A stretch of 64,000 nt of DNA from Antarctobacter heliothermus. Its GTDB lineage: Bacteria; Pseudomonadota; Alphaproteobacteria; Rhodobacterales; Rhodobacteraceae. The notes beneath the pieces are model-generated. The model searched no databases and had not been told where the DNA came from. It saw only the letters and a program-made list of their open reading frames with translations. The DNA lies in NCBI RefSeq assembly GCF_002237555.1, contig NZ_CP022540.1, positions 372,001 to 436,000 on the forward strand, in the 5' to 3' direction. Shown piece by piece: positions 52,853 through 60,930 of the stretch. Numbering within the stretch: position 1 is the first letter of the stretch; every line of letters begins with the position of its first letter. Position numbers and translations under genes: made by a program.

Positions 52853-54529
52853 TTACTCGTCGCGCTTGAGCGCCGCGCCAAGGATGTCGCCCAGCGACGC
52901 ACCCGAGTCGGAGGAACCGAACTGTTCCACGGCTTCTTTTTCTTCGGCGATCTCGCGTGCCTTGATCGACAGACCCAGACGGCGGGTCTTGGTGTCGATG
53001 TTGGTGACGCGCACGTCGACCTTGTCACCGGTCGAGAAACGCTCGGGGCGCTGCTCGGCACGATCACGCGACAGGTCAGAGCGGCGGATGAAGGATTTCA
53101 TGCCTTCGTATTCCACCTCGATGCCACCATCTTCGATCGCGGTGACCTCGACGGTCACGATCGAACCGCGGCGCACGCCATCAGCCGCTTCGGCGAACTT
53201 GTCGCCGCCCAGCGCCTTGATCGAGAGCGAGATACGCTCTTTCTCGACGTCCACTTCGGAGACAACCGCCTGAACGATGTCGCCCTTGCGGTATTCCTGA
53301 ATGGCTTCTTCGCCACGCTGGTCCCAGCTGAGGTCCGAAAGGTGGACCATGCCGTCGATCTCGCCTTCGAGGCCAATGAACAGACCGAATTCGGTGATGT
53401 TCTTGACTTCGCCTTCGACCTGCGTGTTCTCGGGGTGTGTTTCTGCAAACACTTCCCACGGGTTGCGCATGGTCTGCTTGAGACCCAGAGAAACGCGACG
53501 CTTGGCGCCGTCGATTTCCAGCACCATGACGTCCACTTCCTGCGAGGTGGAGACGATCTTGCCGGGGTGCACGTTCTTCTTGGTCCAGGACATCTCAGAG
53601 ACGTGGACCAGACCTTCGACACCGGGCTCCAGCTCAACAAATGCGCCGTAATCGGTGATGTTGGTCACGCGGCCTTTGTGGACCGAGGCCAGCGGATACT
53701 TGACGCCAACCAGATCCCACGGATCTTCCTGCAGCTGCTTCATGCCGAGGCTGATACGGTGGGTTTCCTTGTTGATCTTGATGACCTGGACCTTGACGGT
53801 CTCGCCGATCGACAGGATCTCCGAGGGGTGGTTCACACGGCGCCATGCCATGTCGGTGACGTGCAGCAGGCCGTCAACGCCACCCAGATCGACGAATGCG
53901 CCGTACTCGGTGATGTTCTTGACCACGCCGTCAATCGAATCGCCCTCTTGCAGCTTGCCGATAACTTCGGCGCGCTGCTCGGCACGCGATTCTTCAAGGA
54001 TCGCACGGCGCGAGACAACGATGTTGCCACGGCGACGGTCCATTTTCAGGATCTGGAACGGCTGCTTGAGACCCATCAGCGGGCCGGCGTCACGCACAGG
54101 GCGCACGTCAACCTGGCTACCGGGCAGGAACGCAACAGCGCCACCAAGGTCGACAGTAAAGCCGCCTTTGACCCGACCAAAGATCGCACCTTCGACGCGG
54201 GCGTCGTCGGCGTAAGCTTTTTCCAGACGATCCCAGGCTTCTTCGCGGCGCGCCATCTCGCGTGAGATGACAGCTTCGCCACGGGCGTTTTCGGCGGAGC
54301 GGAGGTAAACCTCGACTTCGGCACCAACCTGAACGTCGGGATTTTCGCCTGGTTCAGCGAATTCTTTCAGATCGACGCGGCCTTCCATCTTGTAACCGAC
54401 GTCGATGATGGCTTGTCCCGCTTCAATCGCGATGACTTTGCCTTTGACAACCGAACCTTCGTCCGGGGTGTCCATTTCGAGGCTTTCATTAAGGAGGGCC
54501 TCGAATTCCTCCATCGATGCGCTAGGCAT
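52853..54529 (-). CDS. rpsA: 30S ribosomal protein S1
   Basis: A 558-residue protein with six S1/OB-fold repeats: NMEEF-like start MEEFEALLNESLEMDTPDEGSVVKGKV, then repeats marked by GAFVDLGGVDGLLHVTDMAW, GAFVELEPGVEGLVHVSEMSW and GLFIGLEGEIDGMVHLSDLSW. S1 recruits mRNA to the 30S subunit. ATG 54529 is preceded only by a weak purine stretch (GTAAG), as is usual for rpsA genes, which are translationally autoregulated. Codon use and length are normal. Confidence 0.97.
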   Translation of the reverse strand: MPSASMEEFEALLNESLEMDTPDEGSVVKGKVIAIEAGQAIIDVGYKMEGRVDLKEFAEPGENPDVQVGAEVEVYLRSAENARGEAVISREMARREEAWDRLEKAYADDARVEGAIFGRVKGGFTVDLGGAVAFLPGSQVDVRPVRDAGPLMGLKQPFQILKMDRRRGNIVVSRRAILEESRAEQRAEVIGKLQEGDSIDGVVKNITEYGAFVDLGGVDGLLHVTDMAWRRVNHPSEILSIGETVKVQVIKINKETHRISLGMKQLQEDPWDLVGVKYPLASVHKGRVTNITDYGAFVELEPGVEGLVHVSEMSWTKKNVHPGKIVSTSQEVDVMVLEIDGAKRRVSLGLKQTMRNPWEVFAETHPENTQVEGEVKNITEFGLFIGLEGEIDGMVHLSDLSWDQRGEEAIQEYRKGDIVQAVVSEVDVEKERISLSIKALGGDKFAEAADGVRRGSIVTVEVTAIEDGGIEVEYEGMKSFIRRSDLSRDRAEQRPERFSTGDKVDVRVTNIDTKTRRLGLSIKAREIAEEKEAVEQFGSSDSGASLGDILGAALKRDE

Positions 54530-55021
54530 ATGTACTTACGGTCCTTTACAACAGTTTTCTGGCCACGCGGTTGTCTCCGCCGGTCTTGGATGATGTCCGC
54601 ACTTGCGGCGAAACGGGTTGGTCAATGGGCATGCCGCAAAACAAAGAGGGCCGGATAGTGTCCGACCCTGCTCGATCTCTTTGCCGCGGCGATTTTGCCT
54701 TGTCGACGCGCGCGGTATAGAGCAGCCCGCGCGCAGGATCAAGTGCGACGTGCACCGCCGCCGCCTCATGCAGGTCTCCGCCATAGTTCGGACTTAGTTC
54801 TCGCAGGCGCACAGAACATGTTTACGGGTGAGGTTCGAATTGTTAACGATCCGCCACACGAAAACATGACTAATGTGCGGCTTAGCTTGCCCGAACTTTT
54901 TTTTGTTGCCGGTTTTCAATTAACGGAGACAGCCCAAAGCCACCCGCATTAATCCTTCGGGCGGAACACACTCAACTCCGTCCGATCCAACATTGACCCA
55001 AACTTTGTAGAAAGCGAAATC
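54530..55021. other. Divergent rpsA/RTX intergenic region
   Basis: 492 bases. The rpsA-proximal third holds a stem-loop (54642-54683, separate entry). The middle is GC-rich and without a supported gene. The part nearest the RTX gene (about 54800-55000) is AT-rich, with eight Ts at 54897-54904 that have no stem before them, and TTGACC at 54993 without a clear -10. No operator found. Confidence 0.5.
54642..54683 (-). ncRNA. Stem-loop in the rpsA leader, possible attenuator or terminator
   Basis: On the minus strand caaagag (54677-54683) pairs with ctctttg (54642-54648), and inside it gggtcgga pairs with tccggccc; TTTT follows. It lies about 110-150 bases upstream of the rpsA start codon. It may end an upstream transcript or be a regulatory leader of rpsA; no known Rfam motif is claimed. 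Confidence 0.45.
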
Positions 55022-56929
55022 ATGGCCGCCATCAACCAAACCAGCACGACCGCCACCGTCAACATCGTTTCGGGGGACGAGTTGTTCGTCAATTCGGACG
55101 TCGACGTTGTCACCTCATCCGGCCCAGCGGTCAGCGCGACCGGCGCGGGCACAGCTGACCTTTTTAACTTTGGCACACTCTTTGCTCTCACGAGTGAAGC
55201 GATCGATTGGGGTGTGCCGTTCGGCAACATCTACAACGCCGGAATGATCGGCAGCAGCAGCATCTCAAAGCGCGCGATCGATCTGAACAAGGATTATCTC
55301 ACCGGCCTGCTAACGATCACCAATACCTCTACCGGCCTGATCGCTGGCGAAATCCACGTGCGTGAGAGTGGCGTAACGGCCTCCAGCCCGGGGATCGGCC
55401 AAGTGCGGGTCATCAACGACGGTGAGATCAGTGTCCCCGGAAACACTTCTTCCATCAGTACGGTTTACGGCGTCAATCTGGTAGGTGCGTTCAGTGCCTA
55501 TGTGATCAACACGGGCCTCATCACAGCGGACGAGGGCATTTTTGTCGATACCAGAGGGGATGACGACAACATTCCGATCATCCGGAACAGTGGCATCATC
55601 AATGCCAAAATTTTTGACGGAATAGACTACGACAACGGCAGCACAACGACAGCGGGCCTGATTGAGAACAGCGGCACTGTTTCGTCGGTAGAGGACAACG
55701 CAATCGAGACCACGGGTTTTGTCGTTGTGCGCAATACCGAAACGGGCCTGATTCAGGGCGAAGTAGACATGACGGCGTTTTACGACGGCATCAACCGGCT
55801 ATGGAACGCGGGCGTGATCCTTGGCGACGTCTATACCGGCAACAGTGACAATGCAGTCACCAACACTGGCGTGATCGAGGGCGACCTCAACCTCGAATCG
55901 GGCGCTGACTTCTACAACGGCCTGCACGGCGGAATAGTGACCGGGCTGCTCGACGCTGGCTACGGCGATGACACGCTCTATGTGGAACAGGACGACCTGC
56001 GGATCAACGGTGGCGCCGACATCGATGTGGTCTTTGCCCGCTCTGACGTGCTGGACGTGATCAACGTTGAGGAGATTCGCCTGCTTGGGACGGGTGATTT
56101 CACCGTGCTGGCCTCAGACGGCGCAGAGGCAATCTATGGCAACGGTGGCGACAACCTGCTGCAGGGCGAAGGCGGCAACGACACGATTACCGGCGGCGCG
56201 GGCGACGATGAAATTCAAGGCGGCGCTGGAGAGGATCAAATCACCGGCGACACCGGCAACGACATTATCAATGCGGGCGCGGACAATGACACTGTGTCTG
56301 GCGGCGCGGGGTCGGACACCATTCTGGGTGCCGCTGGTGAGGACCAGTTGAATGGCGGTGCTGGCAATGATTCACTGGATGGCGGCGATAACAACGACAC
56401 GCTCAGCGGGTTTTCCGGTGACGATACCCTGCTGGGCGGTGGCGGCTCGGACCTGCTGGTGGGGCATGACGGCAACGACAGCCTTGACGGGGGGATCGCG
56501 TCGGATGTTCTGGACGGCGGCCTTGGCAATGACATCCTCCAAGGCGGTGACGGGTCGGACGTTCTGCGCGGACGCAGCGGCAATGACAGCCTTGACGGCG
56601 GCACCGGGCTGGACTTTCTCACCGGCGGGCCGGGGGCCGACAGTTTCATCTTCGATGAGATCACCGATGCGGGCGTTGGCGCCAACCGCGATCAGATCAT
56701 CGACTTTGAACAGGGCGTTGACGTCATTGATCTCGCCAGCCTGATCGACGGCCAATTGGATTTTGTCGGCGCTGGTCCCTTTACCGCCGCAAATCAGGTT
56801 CGGGTGTTCGAAACCGGCACTGGCACAACCATCGTGCAGATCAACCTTGATGCCAACCTTGCCACGAATGAGGGTGAAATCCGGGTCGCGGATGTGGTTG
56901 GCCTGACGGCGGACGACTTCGCGCTCTAG
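55022..56929 (+). CDS. RTX exoprotein with N-terminal beta-helix repeats
   Basis: A 635-residue acidic protein without signal peptide. Residues about 60-320 carry repeated N-x-G-x-I strands (IYNAGMIG, VINDGEISV, VINTGLITA, IRNSGIINA, IENSGTVSS, LWNAGVILGD, VTNTGVIEGD), the pattern of a right-handed beta-helix as in autotransporter or adhesin passengers. Residues about 373-545 are roughly 18 calcium-binding RTX nonapeptides (GGxGxDxLx), followed by a C-terminal domain (ADSFIFDEITD, VDVIDLASLIDG) typical of type I secretion substrates. It would be exported by an ABC/HlyD/TolC system not in this window. Likely role: cell-surface adhesion or an extracellular matrix. Confidence 0.9.
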   Translation: MAAINQTSTTATVNIVSGDELFVNSDVDVVTSSGPAVSATGAGTADLFNFGTLFALTSEAIDWGVPFGNIYNAGMIGSSSISKRAIDLNKDYLTGLLTITNTSTGLIAGEIHVRESGVTASSPGIGQVRVINDGEISVPGNTSSISTVYGVNLVGAFSAYVINTGLITADEGIFVDTRGDDDNIPIIRNSGIINAKIFDGIDYDNGSTTTAGLIENSGTVSSVEDNAIETTGFVVVRNTETGLIQGEVDMTAFYDGINRLWNAGVILGDVYTGNSDNAVTNTGVIEGDLNLESGADFYNGLHGGIVTGLLDAGYGDDTLYVEQDDLRINGGADIDVVFARSDVLDVINVEEIRLLGTGDFTVLASDGAEAIYGNGGDNLLQGEGGNDTITGGAGDDEIQGGAGEDQITGDTGNDIINAGADNDTVSGGAGSDTILGAAGEDQLNGGAGNDSLDGGDNNDTLSGFSGDDTLLGGGGSDLLVGHDGNDSLDGGIASDVLDGGLGNDILQGGDGSDVLRGRSGNDSLDGGTGLDFLTGGPGADSFIFDEITDAGVGANRDQIIDFEQGVDVIDLASLIDGQLDFVGAGPFTAANQVRVFETGTGTTIVQINLDANLATNEGEIRVADVVGLTADDFAL

Positions 56930-56961
56930 GTCTTCGCCCCTACTCTCGGATCAAAGGTGTA

Positions 56962-56981
56962 GGCCGGGCTTCAGCCCGGCC
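56962..56981. repeat. TTCA-loop hairpin, copy 3
   Basis: Arms ggccgggc and gcccggcc around TTCA, 32 bases after the RTX gene stop. It lies between two convergent genes and may terminate either. Confidence 0.6.
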
Positions 56982-57004
56982 CTCGCCTGCCATCAGCCCG
57001 CCTG

Positions 57005-57289
57005 TCAGCCCGCCGCAAACACCTCGCCGGACATTGCGGCGGTCATCTTCATCGGCATTTCTTCTGCCGCTTGCGCCCGGATTTCGACGATCTTTGCCTG
57101 CGCCGCTTCTGCCGTCGCGGCATCCGCGTATTCCGTCACCACCATGAAACTGCGGTCCGCAACGCGGACCATCGACACGCGCTGTGCCCCGACCGATTTG
57201 ATCAGCGGCACATATTTATCGCGCGCGATGTCCTCCATCTCGTCGGTCCAATCGTCTGTTTCCCAATGTGAAATTGCAAAGTGGGCCAT
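57005..57289 (-). CDS. Small alpha/beta-barrel-type protein, function unknown
   Basis: A 94-residue protein (MAHFAISHWETDDWTDEM start) with the strand-helix pattern of dimeric alpha/beta-barrel (ABM-like) proteins: VSMVRVADRSFMVVTEYADAATAEAAQAKIVEI. No catalytic residues can be assigned. ATG 57289 chosen by the family-like start and codon use. Confidence 0.6.
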   Translation of the reverse strand: MAHFAISHWETDDWTDEMEDIARDKYVPLIKSVGAQRVSMVRVADRSFMVVTEYADAATAEAAQAKIVEIRAQAAEEMPMKMTAAMSGEVFAAG

Positions 57290-57493
57290 GGAAAATGTCT
57301 CCCTTTCACTCCCGCACCGGGACGGCACGGTGGTGCCATACTGCGCCTTTTTGCCCGAATCAGGAAGCAAGGCCGCCCGCCGTGCCCGATGGACCGCTCC
57401 GCCGGGCGCGGCGGGGACGGGCCTTCACATTGGCGGCGCAGGCCCTATCTTAATCGTATTAACATTGAAACATCGCCGCAACCGGAGACCGCA

Positions 57494-57712
57494 ATGAACT
57501 ATGTGCTCGCTCTCTTTCTGCCGCCGCTGTCGATCCTGCTGACCGGGCGGCCCATCCTGTCGATCATCGTCTTTCTGATCTGGATTCCCGCGATTGTCTT
57601 TTCCGGCGGGCTGACGCATCCGATGTTCATCGCGCTGGCGTGGATCTTGATCTATCAATCAGGAGAAGAGAGCCGAACCCGCCGGTTAGAGCGCAACGGC
57701 CGGAGCCATTGA
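57494..57712 (+). CDS. YqaE/PMP3 family membrane protein
   Basis: A 72-residue protein with two helices (VLALFLPPLSILLTGRP and SIIVFLIWIPAIVFSGGLTHPMFIALAWILI) matching the UPF0057/PMP3 stress-linked membrane proteins (LPPLxV motif). The C-terminal tail is basic. GGAGA before ATG. The yeast homologue affects membrane potential and salt tolerance; the bacterial role is unclear. Confidence 0.75.
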   Translation: MNYVLALFLPPLSILLTGRPILSIIVFLIWIPAIVFSGGLTHPMFIALAWILIYQSGEESRTRRLERNGRSH

Positions 57713-57779
57713 GCGCCCGCTTTGCCGCTTGCGCATCCCCCTGCCAAGGGACCAAGACGTTAACCAAAGGTAAAACCGT

Positions 57780-57831
57780 CTCTGTAACCCATTGATATTT
57801 ATAAGGGGCAAGGCTGTCCACGCGTGGACAC
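57780..57831 (-). repeat. 52-bp intergenic repeat, copy 3 (3' of phnM)
   Basis: Same length and orientation as the other copies: ctctgtaacccattgat at the start, then the 16-bp palindrome tgtccacgcgtggaca (57815-57830). It begins five bases after the phnM stop. About 43 of 52 bases agree with copy 2 by eye. Confidence 0.8.
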
Positions 57832-57835
57832 CCCT

Positions 57836-59029
57836 TTAGGCCACCTGTCTGCCTTGGCTCCAGACGCCCCTCAGCAGGGGCACATGGCCCGACACCCGAA
57901 AGCGCATCAGATCGGCGCGCTTGCCCATGGCCAGCACCCCCCGATCATCCAGCCCCACCGCGTTGGCGGGGGCCTTGGTGACGGTCGCGATGCCCCGTGG
58001 CAGATCCCCCCAGATTTCCCCCAGTTTCACCGCCGCCAACAGCAGCGCCGCCGGAACATAATCGGATGAGACAATATCCAGCAGATCCAGCCGCGCCAGT
58101 TCCTCTGCCGCCACGTTGCCCGAATGCGAGCCACCCCGGATCAGGTTGGGCGCGCCCATCATCACCGCGATGCCATGATCCCGGCAGGCCTGCGCCGCCT
58201 CGGCCGTGGTCGGAAACTCGGCCAGCCGAATGCCATAGCCGGCTGAGGTCTCGACCTGCTCGTGCGTGGTATCGTCATGGCTGGCCAGCACCGCACCAAA
58301 GCGCGCGGCCGCTGCCACGGTCGCCGCCTCATGCGCCGCCCCGAACCGCTCGCGCAGAGCCTTCAGCTCGGCGATATGCTCGATGAACTCGGCCTCCGAC
58401 ATGCCCAGCTTCCCCTTTTTGTAGGCCGCAAGCTTCGAGATATCGCGGAACTGCCTCTGCCCCGGTGTGTGATCCATCAGGCTGACCAGCCCGACCCGAT
58501 CCTCGCGCCCGAACTCCGAAAACTCCTCAGCCAGCGTTTCAGAGCAGACCTCGGCCCGCAGGTGCAGGAAATGGCTGATCTTGAGCATGTCGGCGGCGCG
58601 CAGGTCCAGCATCTCGCGCGACAGAGATCGGGCGTATTTGACGTAACGCCCGCGCCCGGTCGGAATGGACCCGATCCGCATGGCATCAAACACCGTGGTG
58701 ATCCCGGTCGACGCCAGTTCCGCATCATGCGCCACGATGGCCGCCGCATGGGGCCAATCGACCCCCGGACGCGGCTGGATGTGACGCTCCAGATTGTCGG
58801 TGTGCAGTTCGATCATCCCCGGCGCAAGAAAATCACCGCCGCAATCCTGCGCCCCGGACGGCACCTCTGCCCCCTCACCCATCCCGGCAATGACGCCGTT
58901 TTCAACACGCACCCAACCGCGCGCAACCCGCTTGGGCAGCACCAGTGTCGCATTGGCAAACGTGGCCGCCTCTGTCACGTCCGCGTCACGCACATCGGGC
59001 ATAGGCCCGGAGAGAGTGGAGGTCGTCAT
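57836..59029 (-). CDS. phnM: Alpha-D-ribose 1-methylphosphonate 5-triphosphate diphosphatase
   Basis: A 397-residue amidohydrolase-superfamily enzyme that removes pyrophosphate from the ribose triphosphonate formed by PhnGHL(I), preparing the PhnJ substrate. Metal-binding and substrate motifs: PGMIELHTDNLERHIQPRPGVDWP, LASHDDTTHEQV and GAPNLIRGGSHSGNVAA, with IVSSDYVPAALL. GGGAG six bases before ATG 59029 supports the start. The start codon overlaps the divergent DUF1045 start codon by two bases. The 52-bp repeat follows. Confidence 0.95.
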   Translation of the reverse strand: MTTSTLSGPMPDVRDADVTEAATFANATLVLPKRVARGWVRVENGVIAGMGEGAEVPSGAQDCGGDFLAPGMIELHTDNLERHIQPRPGVDWPHAAAIVAHDAELASTGITTVFDAMRIGSIPTGRGRYVKYARSLSREMLDLRAADMLKISHFLHLRAEVCSETLAEEFSEFGREDRVGLVSLMDHTPGQRQFRDISKLAAYKKGKLGMSEAEFIEHIAELKALRERFGAAHEAATVAAAARFGAVLASHDDTTHEQVETSAGYGIRLAEFPTTAEAAQACRDHGIAVMMGAPNLIRGGSHSGNVAAEELARLDLLDIVSSDYVPAALLLAAVKLGEIWGDLPRGIATVTKAPANAVGLDDRGVLAMGKRADLMRFRVSGHVPLLRGVWSQGRQVA

Positions 59030-59714
59030 GCATTTCTCCCGATACGCTGTCTATGTGACCCTTCCAAAGGGTCCGTTGTCCGAATTCGGTGCTCAATGGT
59101 TGGGTTGGAACGCGGCAACCGGCGAACGCCCCGATGCCCCAATGATCCATGGCCTGCCGATGCCGGTTCATGACATCACGGCCACGCCGCGCAAATACGG
59201 TCTGCACGGCACGATCAAGCCACCTTTCCGTCTTGCCGAAGGGCAAAGTTTTGACGCTTTGCACGATGAGTTTGCGGCCTTCTGCGCCGCCCACAGTCCG
59301 GTGACGCTGGAGGGGCTGGCTCTGACACGCTTGGGCAGCTTTCTTGCGCTGACCCCGGTGGGCGATACCAACGATCTGGCGACGCTTGCCGCCCGTGCGG
59401 TCGAGACGCTGGACCCGTACCGCGCCCCGCTGACAGAGACCGAGATGGACAAGCGCCGAAAATCCGGCCTCAGTGAGCGGCAGGACGCCCTGCTGACCCA
59501 ATGGGGGTATCCCTATGTCATGGACCAGTTCCGCTTTCACATCACGCTGAGCGGCCGGCTGAACAAAACCGACGCAGAACAGGTCCGCGCAGCACTGTTG
59601 CCCCATATCGACCAGCGCCTGCCGCGTCCCTTTACGGTGGATGCGCTGACGCTGTGCGGTGAGGATCAAACCGGCTATTTTCATGAGCTTCACCGCTACG
59701 CCCTCTGCGGTTGA
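59028..59714 (+). CDS. DUF1045 2H-phosphoesterase-like protein of the phosphonate locus
   Basis: A 228-residue protein with two HxT motifs, YGLHGTIKPPF and FRFHITLSGRL, the signature of 2H phosphoesterases, which open cyclic phosphates. DUF1045 genes recur in alphaproteobacterial C-P lyase operons. PhnP, the metallo-beta-lactamase-fold enzyme that opens phosphoribosyl cyclic phosphate, is absent from this locus, so DUF1045 may replace it (inference). GGAGG five bases before ATG 59028 supports the start. It runs against the operon, overlapping phnM at the start codon and phnN by 19 bases at the 3' end. Confidence 0.85.
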   Translation: MHFSRYAVYVTLPKGPLSEFGAQWLGWNAATGERPDAPMIHGLPMPVHDITATPRKYGLHGTIKPPFRLAEGQSFDALHDEFAAFCAAHSPVTLEGLALTRLGSFLALTPVGDTNDLATLAARAVETLDPYRAPLTETEMDKRRKSGLSERQDALLTQWGYPYVMDQFRFHITLSGRLNKTDAEQVRAALLPHIDQRLPRPFTVDALTLCGEDQTGYFHELHRYALCG

Positions 59715-60241
59715 AGGCGGGTCAGGATCTCATCCACGGTCTGGTCCAGCGGACCAGCATTGTCGACATGGATCACCGGCAGCCCCTTGGGTAGAGGCGA
59801 TGCAGCACGACGCAGCCGATCCGCGATCTGGTCGGCGGTCTCCCGACCGCGACCGGCCAGCCGCTGGGCCAGCACCTCAACCGGCGCGGTGAGCGACAAG
59901 ACGGCAAAGCGGTCAAACCGTGCCTGCGCTGCCCCCAGAACCGATCGCGACAGGTTGACCAGCACGTCGCGGCCCTGCGCGATGTCGTCTTTGACAGTGG
60001 ACGGGATTCCATACCTCAATCCATGCGCACGCCAAGACAGGGCAAAACCTCCCGCGTTTTCGATCCGGTCAAACTCTGCTTCGGTGACGCTTGTGTGGTC
60101 CTCTCCGCCTGCCTCATCTGGACGAGTGATCATCCGGCGGACAACCGCAAAGCGCGCATCCCGGGCCGCCAGCGCCGCCATGACACTGTCCTTGCCGACA
60201 CCCGACGGGCCAACCACCGCAATGAAACGCCCCCGCGTCAA
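59696..60241 (-). CDS. phnN: Ribose 1,5-bisphosphate phosphokinase
   Basis: A 181-residue guanylate-kinase-like enzyme that makes PRPP from ribose 1,5-bisphosphate, the last step of phosphonate salvage. P-loop VVGPSGVGKDS near the N-terminus, ITRPDEAGGEDH and WRAHGLRYGIP follow the PhnN pattern; E. coli PhnN has 185 residues. I chose TTG 60241, which overlaps the phnL stop as TTGA and gives the right length; an ATG further upstream would lie deep inside phnL. Confidence 0.88.
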   Translation of the reverse strand: MTRGRFIAVVGPSGVGKDSVMAALAARDARFAVVRRMITRPDEAGGEDHTSVTEAEFDRIENAGGFALSWRAHGLRYGIPSTVKDDIAQGRDVLVNLSRSVLGAAQARFDRFAVLSLTAPVEVLAQRLAGRGRETADQIADRLRRAASPLPKGLPVIHVDNAGPLDQTVDEILTRLQPQRA

Positions 60242-60930
60242 GCCGCCAGACCATGCGTAAAGCGGGTCACGTCGATCTCGCGGTCGCAAACCCGGTCGCG
60301 CGCCTCTTGATCATGAAAGATGCCAACAATCGCAGCACCGCGCGCCTTGGCCTCATCAATCAGGCCAAGCACGGTTTCTCGGTTGGTCGCATCCAATGAG
60401 GCGGTCGGCTCGTCCAGCAGCAGGGCCGGATAGGTATGGGCAAATCCGCGCGCGATGTTCACGCGTTGCTGTTCCCCCCCTGAAAACGTCGTGGGTGACA
60501 GGCCCCACAACCGTTCCGGAATGCGCAACCGAGTGAGCAATTCACGCGCCCGTTCCGCGGCGGCGTCGCGATCCACCCCGACCGACAGCAGCGGCTCGGC
60601 CACCACCTCTAGTGTCGGCACGCGGGGCACCACGCGCAGAAACTGGCTGACGTAACCCAATACCTCGCGGCGCAGGCGAATGATCTCACGCGGTTCGGCC
60701 AGTGCCACATCCACGTCCCCCACCATGATGCTGCCCGAGGCGGCAAGGTAGTTGCCGTAGATCATCCGCATCAGGGTCGATTTCCCTGCGCCAGAGGCAC
60801 CGGTCAGGGCCACACATTCGCCCCGGTCTACTGTCAATGCGGCGCCGTCCATCACCCGGATCACTGCCGCGCCCTGATTGTGCAGCGTAAAGGTCTTGGA
60901 CAGATCACGGATGTCGATCATGGCGTTCAT
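60238..60930 (-). CDS. phnL: C-P lyase subunit PhnL (ABC-type ATPase)
   Basis: A 230-residue nucleotide-binding protein: Walker A TGASGAGKST, FSGGEQQRVNIARGF signature, LLLDEPTASLD. PhnL is needed with PhnGHI for transfer of ribose triphosphate to the phosphonate. ATG 60930 overlaps the corA stop as ATGA. It is separated from phnK by corA, which is not the E. coli order. Confidence 0.93.
   Translation of the reverse strand: MNAMIDIRDLSKTFTLHNQGAAVIRVMDGAALTVDRGECVALTGASGAGKSTLMRMIYGNYLAASGSIMVGDVDVALAEPREIIRLRREVLGYVSQFLRVVPRVPTLEVVAEPLLSVGVDRDAAAERARELLTRLRIPERLWGLSPTTFSGGEQQRVNIARGFAHTYPALLLDEPTASLDATNRETVLGLIDEAKARGAAIVGIFHDQEARDRVCDREIDVTRFTHGLAA

Noticed and set aside
54603..54797. Small plus-strand frame between rpsA and the RTX gene
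   Set aside because: It overlaps the rpsA leader structure, has no ribosome site and no recognisable sequence.
54897..54904. Run of eight Ts as an intrinsic terminator
   Set aside because: No stem precedes it on the plus strand, and no gene ends nearby.
56130..56660. Tandem DNA repeat resembling a CRISPR or satellite array
   Set aside because: The periodicity comes from RTX nonapeptide codons within one reading frame; there are no spacers.
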